A stretch of DNA of 64,000 bases from Misgurnus anguillicaudatus (lineage: Eukaryota > Chordata > Actinopteri > Cypriniformes > Cobitidae). A program made the translations under genes and the position numbers. Shown here piece after piece: positions 47,310 through 58,296 of this stretch. The stretch spans positions 5,644,501-5,708,500 of the forward strand of contig NC_073352.2 in NCBI RefSeq assembly GCF_027580225.2. The letters are read 5' to 3'. How positions within the stretch are numbered: position 1 is the first letter of the stretch; every line of letters begins with the position of its first letter. The notes under the pieces were generated by a model. It had not been told where the DNA came from. It searched no databases and saw only the letters and a list, made by a program, of their open reading frames with translations.

Positions 47310-48750
47310 TTTTAACAAATTTAATCTTAGCCTCTCAAGTTTAAGATTATATAAGACTTCTTTAATCCATCTGTCATATGACGGAGGCAGGGCCTGCTTC
47401 CAGTTAAGAAGGATCAAACACCTGGCAAGCAAGGTGCAAAAGGCCAAAGAGTGTTGTGCTTCAGCTGATGTGATATACCAAAAAGGGCAGACAAAGGATG
47501 CGTTTTTTTTATACAATGGTAAGCTGTGTGAAGAGTGTCAAATATTTTAGACCAAAAGTTTGCCAGCTTGGGACATGACCAGAACATGTAAATAAAGTCT
47601 GCAGGAGATTGTTTGCACCTATTATAGGCATGATCAACAATAGGGTAGAACTTGGACAATCTTTGATTAGTGTAGTAAGTCCTATGTATTAGTTTACATT
47701 GAATCAGTCCATGCTGGGCACAAATAGAGGAGTTATGGACTAACTCCAGAATCTTGTCCCATTGGTCTTCTTCAATATGCCCCAAGTCTTGCTCCCATAA
47801 GTCTCTGCTTTTTTGGGGGAAATTAGAGAAAGTGGAGTCAAGGGCTTTACAGATATGAGAAATAGCCCCTCTCTGATTGGGGCTTACTTGGAAAAGCATG
47901 TCTACCAAAGTCTCTGGAGGGAGATTTGGAAAGTCAGGGTAGGTTCTCTGTACAAAATGCCTAATTTGAAAGAAGTGGAAAAGGTGAGCAGAAGGGAGTT
48001 GAAACTTGGCTGACATGAAGGTGCCTTTGTCAAAGAGGTTTTTGATGGCCATAATACCTCTGTCGTTTTAGAGTTGAAAGGCCGAGTCCATAATAGATGG
48101 TTTGAAACTATGATTATGAAAAACTGGGGCATGGATACAGGCATGCTGCAGGCTAAAGTGCTTTCTGAATTGCATCCATATTTTTGTGTGACTACAGGGT
48201 TGACACTGATGTCCATGACTGACATTGGAAGTTGTGAGCATAGCCTTGATCGTAATGAGGTCTTCGAGGAGGAAGATTCTACTTGGACCCAGGCTAGCTG
48301 ATTAGCAGCAGGTTCAATTGTCCAATATAGGAGTTTTTGAAATGTTAGCTGCCCAGTAGTAATGTAGAAAATTGGAAAGGGCTAGCCCCCCAGACCTTTT
48401 AGGGAGCTGCAATAAGTTTTTCCGCATGTGCACTGGTTTATTGCCCCAGAGAAAATATGAGATTATTTTATCTATTTTAGCAAAAAACTTCTTAAAGATA
48501 AGTAAAGGGATATGTTGGAATAGGTAAAGGAACTTTGGGAGGATGGTCATTTTGATTAAATTAACCCTACCAGCTAAAGAGAGGAGAGTAGACCATCTGT
48601 TGAAGTCTGCCTCGACTTTTTTAAACAAAGGGACAAAATTGCTATTGAAAGTGTTTGCCAAAGTTCCAGTAATAAAAACACAGAAATATTTGAAACCTTG
48701 GTCTACCCATTTAAAAGGGGCTACGTGGTTTTGCAGATTGTCATTTAACT
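47310..48750 (-). pseudogene. L1-like LINE ORF2 C-terminal region
   Basis: Minus strand. From the 5' side: KYFCVFITGTLANTF, the DFNRWSTLLSLAGRVNLIKM block, LPKFLYLFQHIPL, SYFLWGNKP, GGLALSNFLHYYWAANI (48314-48750), the post-RT region of L1-type ORF2. Then, in another frame, 47414-48052 encodes the distal part, ending with FWSCPKLANFW like the terminal C-rich region. At least one frameshift near 48060-48300; the RT catalytic YADD part is lost beyond the hAT insertion. Confidence 0.78.
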
Positions 48751-49004
48751 CAGTGGTTTTCCAACTGGAGGCCGCGAGATGGTGCCAGGGGGCTCCAGTT
48801 TTATGACATTTTATGATATACATTAATTTATCATGAATTCTGTGTAATTAAACCAAAAGCACTACTTTTTGTATATTTTAATGTTTTTTTATTAAAATGT
48901 TGAGTTTTAGAACAGTTATTTGTCACAAATTTTCTTTGGGGGGCCACGAAGGAATGCACCGTACACAAGGGGGGCCACACACTGAAAAAGTTTGGGAACC
49001 ACTG
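48751..49004. mobile_element. Short hAT-type element truncating the L1
   Basis: CAGTGGTTTTCCAACTGGAG at the left and complement of CAGTGGTTCCCAAACTTTTT at the right; 8-bp duplication ATTTAACT (48743-48750, 49005-49012). Confidence 0.85.
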
Positions 49005-49012
49005 ATTTAACT

Positions 49013-49543
49013 GATACTGGTACAGTACTGATAAGTGAAAGCAAGAGAATGCAATGTAAGTTGTGCCTTTTATTGTTTTCCCTGTTTGCTGTTTTAAAGT
49101 CCTGGCACCGAAAAGTTTTGGACAACAATAGGACTTCGACTCTTAAAACATCTCTCTGAAAAGTGTAAACGCCATGAAAGATGCTGCTGTCATCTTGACA
49201 ACACTATGAAGGAGGCTGAAAAGTGCTATGTCCCTGATTGCCCAGCTTACCTGTACATTGTAATTGGCCTGAAAGCCTCTGACATCAGTCGGAAATGTGA
49301 TGCTGCTTAACGTATTTGGAAGATTACCTGCCAATGCAATATGACAGGAGTCAATATACCATATTAGTGTAGTAAAACTATAGTTTTGCTGATAGTAATC
49401 AATACACCAAAAACCATGGTTACTACACTTTTACCACACACACAAAAAAAACATGTTCAATTTTCGTAAGGGAAAAAAAGAGATTTATGTTGGAAACGAT
49501 CATCATTTACTTTGGGATTTGTACCTTTTACATATCGTTAAGT
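49013..49543. other. Non-coding stretch
   Basis: Contains an ACCATGGTTACTACA-type repeat word near 49415; no gene recognised. Confidence 0.3.
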
Positions 49544-50245
49544 AAGGGATAATGTAGAGGCAGCCGGTAGTTATCGTGAAATAAGCCCCGACAGTGTGAT
49601 CAGGACCCGACGCAAAGCGGAGGGTCTTGTATCACACTGAAGGGGCTTATTTACCCGATAACTACTGGCTGCCTCATTATCCCGCTTATTACACGGCTAC
49701 TTGCCACATAAGAAAAAACTGGACATGAATATGAATTTGAAACATTTTATTGGCATATTTGTTTTAAATTAACATTTGTATCTTTCCACGAAACTTTGCA
49801 CAGATGCATTAAATATCGTAATACCTTATTAAGATCCTCTGCTTCATACTTGTCTGTCTCCATTTTTTTCTCTTTTAGCCAGTCTTTGAGAAGTTTTAAT
49901 GCCCATTCTGTGTTTTTTTTGTCCGTTGGCTTCGTAGCTGTCATGCTCTATTTTGTCTCTGTGTCTTGTCGTTGTTCGTTCTTCTATCCGCTGTTTAAAT
50001 GTTTTGTTTTTTCCGTACATGTTAAAATGAATGTCAAACTTTTTCCATTCTTAATTGTGGTTGTCCAGTGTTTGTCACAATATGGCGCCAAACAGTAATC
50101 TTTGTTGGCCCGGAGGGATTTAAAACATACAAGTAGTCCGGCTATGCATTATTACTTTGGAGCGTTTATTATTTGAAAAGAACGAACCTGCAAATGTCTC
50201 AACTGACCAATCAGAATCAAGCATTCCAGAGAGCCGTGTAATAAC
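49544..50245. mobile_element. Snapback element of a second family with a GCGGAG core
   Basis: A palindromic head (49544-49690): GATAATGTAGAGGCAGCCGG...CTGGCTGCCTCATTATCCCG around CCCGACGCAAAGCGGAG, similar in design to the heads of the 8798 and 60461 elements. Ends near GAGCCGTGTAATAAC at 50245. CCAATCAGAATCAAG is shared with the 8798/60461 family at its far end. Confidence 0.65.
49747..49944 (-). pseudogene. Possible DUF3504/Crypton-type N-terminal domain relic
   Basis: Minus-strand frame, ATG at 49944, reading [20 protein letters not shown] then [19 protein letters not shown]. The pattern NT-x-A-x-L/F-x-WL...DLN-x-L-x is like the first helices of the KIAA1958/QRICH1 (Crypton-derived) domain as I recall it. 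Only 65 residues are present and the recombinase core is absent. It lies inside the snapback element. Domain assignment is an inference from memory. Confidence 0.4.
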
Positions 50246-51029
50246 ATGTTATAATACACACACACCAAAGAAAATGTAAAATCATGAATTGAATAATTGG
50301 TGCACGACCGGAATTAGATCACATCAGTCACATGCAGTTGGTGTGTGGACATTCATAGAAAATGTGTTCCTGTCAGTGTGTTTGTGGCATATTTAAGATG
50401 GCTTTGGGTGGACATAATGAGATTGAGAGCTCGGGTAATTCCGGTATATTCTGTGGCTTGGTAAATCTTGTTGCTTCTTGGACAAGCCGGTGTTTTAATT
50501 TGAAATTAGTTTAGTTTAATACTGTAAAATGTAATTAAATTGTAATGAATTAACTTTAATTGAAACGCTTTTGATACCTTTTAGAAAATCAGGTTTTTAG
50601 CACAAAAACAGTAGAAACAGGAAGAACAAAAACAGAGCATTAACTGCATTGTAATAGACCCTCTGAAGACATGTTTTTGAGGTGTTGTGTGCATTAAATG
50701 ACCAGGCATTATTCATTTTATTATGAACTATATCACAGTAACATTTACAAACAAAAGGCATTAAAAGTTGATTTTGTAAGGGTTATACACCACTGATAAT
50801 ATAGTTACAGTATGTATATTACATTGCAAGGGATCCTTCTAAAAGTTACACAATGCACCTTTAAAATGTACTGTAATCATTCACCTGCCCTTAAAAACTG
50901 AAAAAGACTCTATAAGCTGCCGGTCCCAATGCTGTACTATATCGTAAGTGCCAAAATTTCACTTGCAATTACTTGCAATATTTTTTTTTTTAGCATTTTA
51001 AGGATATAACATAGAGTTTAACAGATATA
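50246..51029. other. Non-coding stretch upstream of Kazal gene A
   Basis: AT-rich; only the MITE end fragment TTACACAATGCACCTTTAAA (50846-50865) was recognised. Confidence 0.35.
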
Positions 51030-51136
51030 AAACGCCCAGTTTTACTTGTGCAACTCTGAGGGTGGGAACAATGTACAATAAAAGCTCACAACCAGACCTG
51101 AAACATTGTCAAGAGATCGATCATCTCAGAATCACG
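51030..51136 (+). promoter_or_regulatory. Kazal gene A promoter and 5'UTR
   Basis: AAACGCCCAGTTTTACTTGT, CTGAGGGTGGGAACAATG, a TATA-like CAATAAAAGCTCACAACC (51077-), then ACATTGTCAAGAGATCGATC and CATCTCAGAATCACG before the ATG. The same block precedes genes B and C, so it is likely the core promoter. Confidence 0.72.
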
Positions 51137-51899
51137 ATGGCAAGAATTGTTCTGCTGCTACTTTCAGTCGGTGAGTTTAAACCAACATTTTTAAATAAAT
51201 TATTTTTTCCACAAACGTCATATGAAAACCTTTTTTGAGCTAAAATCATTATTTTTGTTAAAACTGCAACTTTGATGTTTGACTCCCTATATTTCAATTA
51301 TTATTTGTGTAAAGTAAAAGTTTGACTTTACATTTCTCTACACAGCTATTGCCAGTGCAAGTATTGCTGCTGGAGAGCCTACAGACACTATACCAGTGAG
51401 TATATGTATTATAACCTCTCAATAACGTATATACACATATACTTTATTTACTTTCTGTGTGAATCTGTCGACAGCCTAACTGCAAACAATACCGACTGTC
51501 CTTTGGTGTGCCTTGCCAAGAGAACTATACCCCTGTGTGTGGTACTGATGGAATAACCTACAAAAATGAATGCAAAATGTGTCTCAAAAGAATGTAAGAT
51601 CACATTTGTTTATATCTATCATGTATGTGTCATTTAAAACTTCATGATGTATCTAATAGGAGTTTCATCTATCAGAAGTTTTATGTACACTAGTCAACAT
51701 TTGAAGTGGGTCAAAACCTTTCTTAAAACCAATACCCAATACCCGTTCTTGTCTTAGGACAACTTTGATGAACGTTTTTGATCCACTTTAAATGTTGACT
51801 AGTATAGTTGTGTGAAACCAGAGAATCAACACTTTTTTTTTACTGTTTTATAGGGACGCAGGTCTAAATATACAAATAACCAACATTGGTGAATGTTGA
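51137..51899 (+). CDS. Kazal-type serine protease inhibitor, gene A
   Basis: Predicted 82-residue secreted inhibitor from four exons: 51137-51170, 51346-51395, 51475-51593, 51854-51899, all with GT-AG introns and matching phases (1, 0, 2). Exon 1 encodes a signal peptide core ([11 protein letters not shown]) that continues into AIASA of exon 2. The Kazal domain occupies residues about 30-82 with six Cys spaced C-x10-C-x7-C-x10-C-x2-C-x17-C and the hallmark [14 protein letters not shown]. Taking P1 as the second residue after Cys II (PCQEN), P1 is Glu, unusual for a trypsin-family inhibitor and suggestive of Glu-specific or other targets. AATAAA signals at 51992 and 52003. Gene B lies tail to tail 4.7 kb away. 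SPINK-like; orthology not assigned. Confidence 0.88.
51688..51804. mobile_element. MITE in intron 3 of Kazal gene A
   Basis: CACTAGTCAACATTTGAAGTGG and its complement, flanked by TA (51686-51687, 51805-51806). The corresponding intron of gene B reads straight across (TTATGTAGTTGTGTG), giving the empty site. Confidence 0.78.
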
Positions 51900-51991
51900 G
51901 ACCAAGATCACCATCTGCATCAGGATTGACATACAACAGCTGTACAGCGATTGTCAATGCATGTTTGTTCTGAGCTTTTAAAAAATTCAAC

Positions 51992-52008
51992 AATAAAGCA
52001 TCAATAAA
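51992..52008 (+). terminator. Polyadenylation signals of Kazal gene A
   Basis: Two AATAAA motifs (51992-51997, 52003-52008), about 100 bp after the stop. Gene B carries three at the equivalent place (56463-56490, minus). Confidence 0.65.
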
Positions 52009-52114
52009 GCACACAAAAGTCATTGTTCAAGAGTATGAACTGGTTTAAAAACAAAACCATTTAACACTTACTAAAGTTGTTGTATTATTAAGACTAATAC
52101 TAATACTACACATA

Positions 52115-52353
52115 GGGGCGGTTTCCCGGACAGGGATTAGACTAGTCCTAGACTTAAACACTTTTAAAAGCTGTCCAAACTGAAAACAACTTGCTCTGAC
52201 ATATCTTAAAATACATCAGTGCCCCTTGTTTTACCTCAAAATGCACACAAGTAATGTTTTTAGTAAGGCATGTTTGTTAAAACTAGTTATATTTCCTAAT
52301 TAAACTAAGGCCTAGTCTTGGATTAAGCTAATCCTGGTCCGGGAAACCACCCC
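52115..52353. mobile_element. MITE, TIR GGGGCGGTTTCCCGG, copy 2
   Basis: GGGGCGGTTTCCCGGACAGG and CCGGGAAACCACCCC form clear terminal repeats. Sister of 22026-22256. Confidence 0.78.
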
Positions 52354-52752
52354 TTAATGGTTACATAAACCTTGGTTCTATGAGATAGATATATTCAACA
52401 TTTCAAGCATTTGCCTTCAAATCCTGTGGGGCTGAAAAAAATCGGCAGAGGATTTTATTTATCTGTCACCACCTCCATTTGCTCATATAAAGGACCATTT
52501 GCATTCCTGAGCCCACAGAGGTGATAGTGATCAAAGACTATTGAGATCTATTGAGAATATAAAGGGAATGCTGACTATGCTCTTTCTCTTCTTCTTATGG
52601 GGCGGCAGTGGATCAGTGGTTCATGTAGGTTGTCTACAAATCGGAAGGTTTGTGGTGCAATCCTCGGCTCCACCTGACCAAGTGTTGAGGTGTCCTTGAG
52701 CAAGACACCTAACCCCAGCTGCTCCCGATGAGCTGGATGGTGTATGAATGGG

Positions 52753-55248
52753 CAGGGCTGGACTGGGACAAAAAATTGGCCCTGGCATTTTGGCCCAGAC
52801 CGGCCCACTACATAGGATCACAAATCTTTGTGCAACCTTGACTATAACTCCATATAATGATTAAGTATGAAAGTATAAGAGCTGACACGTGACATTACAA
52901 AAATGTAAGCGCTGTAAAAGGCTTTGCAGGTTTTAAAAATAATAGTATAAGCCAGTGAGTGCACAATGTTGTGCACCTTATGATAACACTGAGACAAGAT
53001 AAATGTTACAATGACAAGCCACAAGCCCCATTACAGTGTGTGCAGAAAATTTTGATCACTTTTTTTCTGAACACTTTTACCAATTCCAAACCAAAGTAAT
53101 TTTAATAACCAACATTTTGTATATATATTTTCCTTTCATCCTATTTTATGCCCTTGCTGCCCGAATCAGGATTTCTTGTATAATGGTCATACCTCAATTT
53201 TGCAATTTCCATGCATGGCATCTATCTTATGGACATAAATAATGAATGTCCAGTGTGTGTTAAACATTTTTGGCCCATTTTAAATGTAAAAGAAAATGTG
53301 CCTAATAATTCTGCACACTTGAATATAAGGTGCTTTTTTCTCCAGTCAGCCATCATTAACAATATTGTATTACTTATAAATGAAGAGTTTGGTTCCAAAA
53401 CGCAATAAACGCCATTTTTGAAAAAAATGAGTTACTGCCAAAATCAGCATTATATCAGGTCAGTAGTTAAAAGTTAATTCTTAATTTTACGCAAAATCCA
53501 ATATCCGCCGTGTAATTCTGTCATCTTTTCTCCCTTTTTTCCCAAAATGCGATAAACGCCACTCCCCCTTTTTTACAGAACGCAATAAATCCATTTCTGA
53601 TATTACAGCCCACCAGTCACGCAATGTAAACAAACAATGGCGGACGCGCTGAGTACACGGAGTCCTGGTTTTCCTCATCTACTTTGTACTACGTGATCAA
53701 CAAACAAAACAAAATAATACTTTAATTGCATCGCTAAACCTGTGATGGTTTTCTGTGATGGGAAAGAAACGTAAGCCATCAACATCTAATAATTTCCCTG
53801 AGAGGCACTCGGGAGACGGGTGCTTGTTCTCCCGACAGCATCAAGCTTCTCATGCTAACACATTGACCCCAGAGGATCTTATGAAAAACTTTACATTATT
53901 TTACTCAAAGTCAACGAAAATCGAGCAGGACCAAAAACATTTTACAGCTGATCGCTGTGAAAGACGTTAAGCGAGGACGTCAAGTATAACCGCAATGACA
54001 GGGTTCTTCATATGACAAAGTAAGTGTTTTGATTAATAACATTAATGTTTATATTTTTAATTAGTGTGTACAGCTAGTCAACTAAATGAATATAACATGG
54101 CAAAGATGAATGCACATTTATATAGGCTATTGATTCAATAGATTTATAGCATTTTGAATAAAAACTTGTTATGGATTTATTGCATTTTGTGGAAAAATAA
54201 TCAGTTTTTATAATAAATCTTTGTAAATCAACTTATGGATTTGAATTTTTTTATGTTTTTATAACCTAAAGATGCTATGTGAAAGTTTGTAACAGAAAAT
54301 AGTTGTTTTCATCTTGTCACTTTCTTGGTATAGAAAACACGTTTTTACCAAAATTTGTCAAAATGGATTTATTGCGTTTTGGAACCAAACTCTTCAAATA
54401 CTTTATTTACAAAATTATAGTTATTAAAATTAATTTGGTTTGGAATTAGTAAAATATGTTTGATAAAAACTGTGATCAAAAGTTTGATGTAATAATTCTA
54501 CCCACACTGTATTTTATTGCAGTGTAATCACTGTCATGTTGCAAACAGCCATTGATCTATCATTTGTGTTTTTGACTGTGTTTTATTAAGAGGATATCTA
54601 ACAACAGTGTTTTAAAAGCAGTTCTGCTTACCGCATGTCAACTCACTTCTCAGTCGTCTCTTATTTTGACAGACGCACACTGACGCTGCATGCTTCATAA
54701 AATGCCCTAAAAGTTGTTATTGGGCTAGCCAAATGTCAAATCAAAAAGAACCAATGGGCTGCTGATTAGGTGTCTCCTGGGCCGGTCTGTCCGAAATAAA
54801 AACATCTTACACTAACTTTTTTGGAAAAAGCAGTACATTGCCACCGCACCTTTTAGCGCCATTAATGAATTACATTAAAACAAAGAAAGAAAGCAACAGA
54901 CTGCGTTGCGCGATGAACGAGTGTTATGGGCTGGTCAGACAAAAATAGTGCGAGATGTATGATACGTCTGTATGATACTCGCTCTCTGTTTCTTGTGTGT
55001 GTCAGATCATCGCTCTCTGTTTCCATCTGACACAAGAAACAGAAGGGGAGGGGTGGAGCTTGTTAAGAGATGATTGGGCCAGCCCAGTGTCAGTATGGAA
55101 AATGAACCAATGGGCCGCTGTCCATGCTTTATGAGGCCGGTCGTTGGCCAATTTAAAAAATATATCTATCATATTATATTCACCGGCCCCCAAAGACGTC
55201 GGCCCACCGGGCATTTGCCCGGTATGCCAGATTACCAGTCCAGCCCTG
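52753..55248. mobile_element. hAT element inserted in the SINE
   Basis: CAGGGCTGGACTGGGAC at the left and complement of CAGGGCTGGACTGGTAATC at the right; 8-bp duplication TGAATGGG (52745-52752, 55249-55256). It carries the MITE-like element at 53381-54396; no transposase recognised. Confidence 0.87.
53381..54396. mobile_element. Element with TIR TGAAGAGTTTGGTTCC, long member
   Basis: TGAAGAGTTTGGTTCCAAAA at 53381 and complement ending 54396. Inside, AACGCAATAAA words recur (53400, 53550, 53580, 54370). A 71-codon frame at 53755-53970 is not recognisable as a transposase. Confidence 0.7.
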
Positions 55249-55326
55249 TGAATGGGTGAATGTGAGGCATATGTAAAGCACTTTGGATCACCATTGGTCT
55301 ATGAAAGTGATATATATATAAATACG

Positions 55327-56460
55327 CAGAGAGTTTATTCAAACACACGCCTGGCCAGCCATTCCTTTTTGCTGCTTTCACAAACAACACATGACGAAGT
55401 AATGGCATCTGTAAACAAACACTAAGTATTGATAAGTTGACCACGCTCTTGATGGCCAACCAAACTCTTACCCTGTTTATATTTAAACCATGGTTTAAAT
55501 ATAGAAAAAGTAGTTTCCTCTCACATTCCTGCCTACAAGGCTCATTATGCGGCTGATAATCCAAGTCTTTTGTTTCCTCAGCTGTCAATCACAGATTATT
55601 CAGGAGCTTTCCCGTCTTCTCACATATGGCTTTTCCCAGGCAAGTGTCTTAGAAATTCTAAATCAATATATTGTTTTATGTGAATGAGTAGGCAGAATGA
55701 TTTTCACATCATTTTAAAGAAAAGACTCTAGACTATTAGATCCTGGTTTGAAAAGTCTTGTGGAAACATGTTTAGAATGGGTTTTGTAGACTTATATCGG
55801 TGAGCTTTTTCAAAAACCACACATAAAATTTTTTTTCTTAAAAATACAAACATGTACATCCATGTTTCTCACATAGTATTGTAGCCCAGTTTGTGCTGAA
55901 CAAAGGATGCAAAATCAGCCAAGAGCCCAGAGGGTTAAAGGTATACTTTTATCATCTAAAAAGAGTGAAAATTGTTACAGACTCGTCTTAGTTAATTAGT
56001 GCTATTCTCATGTTTAGTTAAGTTAGTCTTTATTGTTCGTTAATTATCATCATCGTCTTCACCTGCGTATACTGTATATACTCCTGATTTGTTTTATAGT
56101 CTTTGTCCGATCTATTTAATGTTATGTGTATCTTTGCCCATGTTCCTGTTCATTGTTTTAATCATTATTAAAAATTTTATGTTTTTGGTATTTTATGTCC
56201 TCCTCGTCTCTCTGCACCACATTCCATAAAAACAATTTATTCCCAAGTATTAAAATAGTACACTTACAAGTATAATAGTACATTGCTATTAGTGTAGGTT
56301 TTGCATAAAGTGTACTTAAAATATACTTAAATTGTACTTAAGTATACATAATAAAATAGACTTGTAGTATACTTATTTTTGTAAGTGTGCTTATAAGGTA
56401 ATTTAGTAAGTAAATGGTTTTGTTTTATAAACAGATCATAATGAACAATGACTTTCATGC
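55327..56460. other. Non-coding stretch between Kazal genes A and B
   Basis: A possible solo LTR-like block at about 55973-56230 (TGTTACAGACTCG...) and AGTATACTT-rich MITE debris at 56250-56400. No gene seen. Confidence 0.35.
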
Positions 56461-56582
56461 ACTTTATTGATGCTTTATTGATGCTTTATTGAAGAATTTT
56501 TTAAAAGCTCAGAACAAACATGCATTAACAATGGCTGTAAAGCTGTTGTATGTCAATCCTGATGTAGATGGTGAGCTTGGTC

Positions 56583-56939
56583 TCAGCATTCACCAGTGTT
56601 GGTTATTTGTATATTTAGACCTGCGTCCCTATAAAACAGTAAAAAAAGCGTTGATTCACACAACTACATAAAACTTCTGAAACTCCTAATAAAACATTTT
56701 GAAGTTTAAATGACACATGCATGATACATATAAACACATGTATGTGAAATGTGATCTTACATTCTTTTGAGACACAGTTTGCATTCATTTTTGTAGGTTA
56801 TTCCATCAGTACCACACACAGGGTTATTGTTGTCTGGGCAAGGCTTGGAGGACAGTCGGTATTGAGCGCAGCTAGGCTGTCGACAGATGCACACAGAAAG
56901 TATATAAAGTATATGTATATCTAGCTAATAAAGTATATA

Positions 56940-56991
<52 letters not shown>

Positions 56992-57292
56992 AGGTAGGTT
57001 AAATTGTTGATATGTAGTTATCAAGAGGTTATATTAAATGTACTCACTGGCATAGTGTCTCCAGCAGCAATACTTGCACTTGCAATGGCTGTAAAGAGAA
57101 AGGTCAAACTGGACTTCAGACAAACGATACTTGAAATATAGGGAGTCAAACATTAAAGTTGCGGCTTTAACAAAAATAATGATTTTAGCTCAAAATATGT
57201 TTTCATAAGATGTTTGAAGACAAAAATAATTTATTTAAAAATTTTGGTTTAAACTCACCGACTACAAGGAGCAGCAGAACAATTCTTGCCAT
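56583..57292 (-). CDS. Kazal-type serine protease inhibitor, gene B
   Basis: Predicted 78-residue secreted inhibitor. Minus-strand exons: 57259-57292, 57048-57088, 56761-56876, 56583-56628; GT-AG borders and phases identical to gene A. Signal peptide core [11 protein letters not shown] plus AIASASIA. Kazal domain with six Cys: C-x9-C-x7-C-x10-C-x2-C-x17-C and [14 protein letters not shown]. The loop is [10 protein letters not shown], so the predicted P1 is Asp, a very rare P1 that would suit an Asp-cleaving protease rather than trypsin. Exons 1 and 4 are almost identical to those of gene A, while the loop differs, and exon 2 is 9 bases shorter. Intron 2 holds a (TG)n run at 56944-56990. Start chosen because it aligns with gene A and follows the same promoter block. 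Confidence 0.88.
56944..56990. repeat. (TG)n microsatellite in intron 2 of Kazal gene B
   Basis: About 23 TG units between exons 3 and 2. Confidence 0.92.
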
Positions 57293-57403
57293 CGTGATTC
57301 TGAGATGATCGATCTCTTGACAATGTTTCAGGTGTGGTTGTGAGCTCCTTTTATTGCACATTGTTCCCACCCTCAGAGTTGCACAAGTAAAAGTGGGCGT
57401 TTT
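57293..57403 (-). promoter_or_regulatory. Kazal gene B promoter and 5'UTR
   Basis: Minus strand: AAACGCCCACTTTTACTTGT, CTCTGAGGGTGGGAACAATG, TATA-like GCAATAAAAGGAGCTCACA, ACATTGTCAAGAGATCGATC, CATCTCAGAATCACG. Almost the same as upstream of gene A. Confidence 0.72.
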
Positions 57404-57800
57404 ATTTTTTTAAACAATCATCTTTCTTTTTGTTACATGAAAAACTTAAGGAACTGTTTTATGGCTTTACTTTTTGAATGACTTTTTTGTAAATAGTACT
57501 TTGGGAAGAAATGGTGTGTACAGGCCTGTATAGAGTAACATTCATATTAATAATGGCTGATCCTTTAATGCATCATCTAAAAACATGTATATAGATCGCG
57601 TGATGTATTTCAAATTCTGAATTTCAAAAAACATACTGACGTCTGTGTTACTGGTCTGTTTGAAGACACGCATTGTTCATTGTTATTTTATGTAAGTTAA
57701 TACAATAACTAATGTTAACAAATACAGTACAACATTATAATTAAATGTATGTTAACCTTATGCAAGTACACAACATTTAAAGACAACATCAATGTACAGT
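57404..57800. other. Non-coding stretch
   Basis: AT-rich; nothing recognised. Confidence 0.3.
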
Positions 57801-57808
57801 TGTGATCC

Positions 57809-58288
57809 CAGCCCAGTCTCACGAAATTTCGTTATATAGTCACGTTATTTTTTGTATTTTTTTCGTGATCGTATAACGAATTCCTGTTTTCGTGTGATTA
57901 TCACGTATTGGTTACTAAACTGTTTTGTCCTATTTTCTTACCATTGTCGCTTCAGTTTAGGGTTAGATTTACATAAAATGACATCCCTACCCAAACCCAA
58001 CTCTAACCCTAACGCCAGGCGACATATATAAAAATAAATAAAAAATAAATAGTATAAATCAATATATAAAGTGACATTCTAATGCAAGCACTAAATCTAA
58101 CCCTAAACCGATGCGACAATGGTTTAAAAACAGGAAAAAACAGTTGAGTAGCCAATAAGTGATAATCACACAAGAACAGGAATTCGTTATATGATCACGA
58201 AAAAAATGCGGAAATTTGTGATAATTTTTTTTATTCTTTTTTCGTAATATTATGTTACTATATCACAAAAGCTTGTGAGACTGGGTAG
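57809..58288. mobile_element. hAT-like long-inverted-repeat MITE
   Basis: Ends CAGCCCAGTCTCACG and complement of CTACCCAGTCTCACA, 8-bp duplication TGTGATCC (57801-57808, 58289-58296). Arms extend inward over about 200 bp (CGTGTGATTATCAC.., CTAACCCTAAA..). Confidence 0.8.
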
Positions 58289-58296
58289 TGTGATCC

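Larger units (their letters stand above)
52599..55326 (+). mobile_element. tRNA-derived SINE split by a hAT element
   Basis: The head GGGGCGGCAGTGGATCAGTG through TGAATGGG is at 52599-52752 and the tail TGAATGGGTGAATGTGAGGC to the end is at 55249-55326. Same family as 15735-15976. Confidence 0.82.

Noticed and set aside
51826..52023. 65-codon ORFs at 51826-52023 (minus) and 56489-56671 (plus)
   Set aside because: Antisense shadows of exon 4 and 3'UTR of Kazal genes A and B; alike only because the genes are paralogues.
55973..56230. Solo LTR between Kazal A and B
   Set aside because: TG start and polyA-like parts exist, but no second copy or target duplication in the window supports it.
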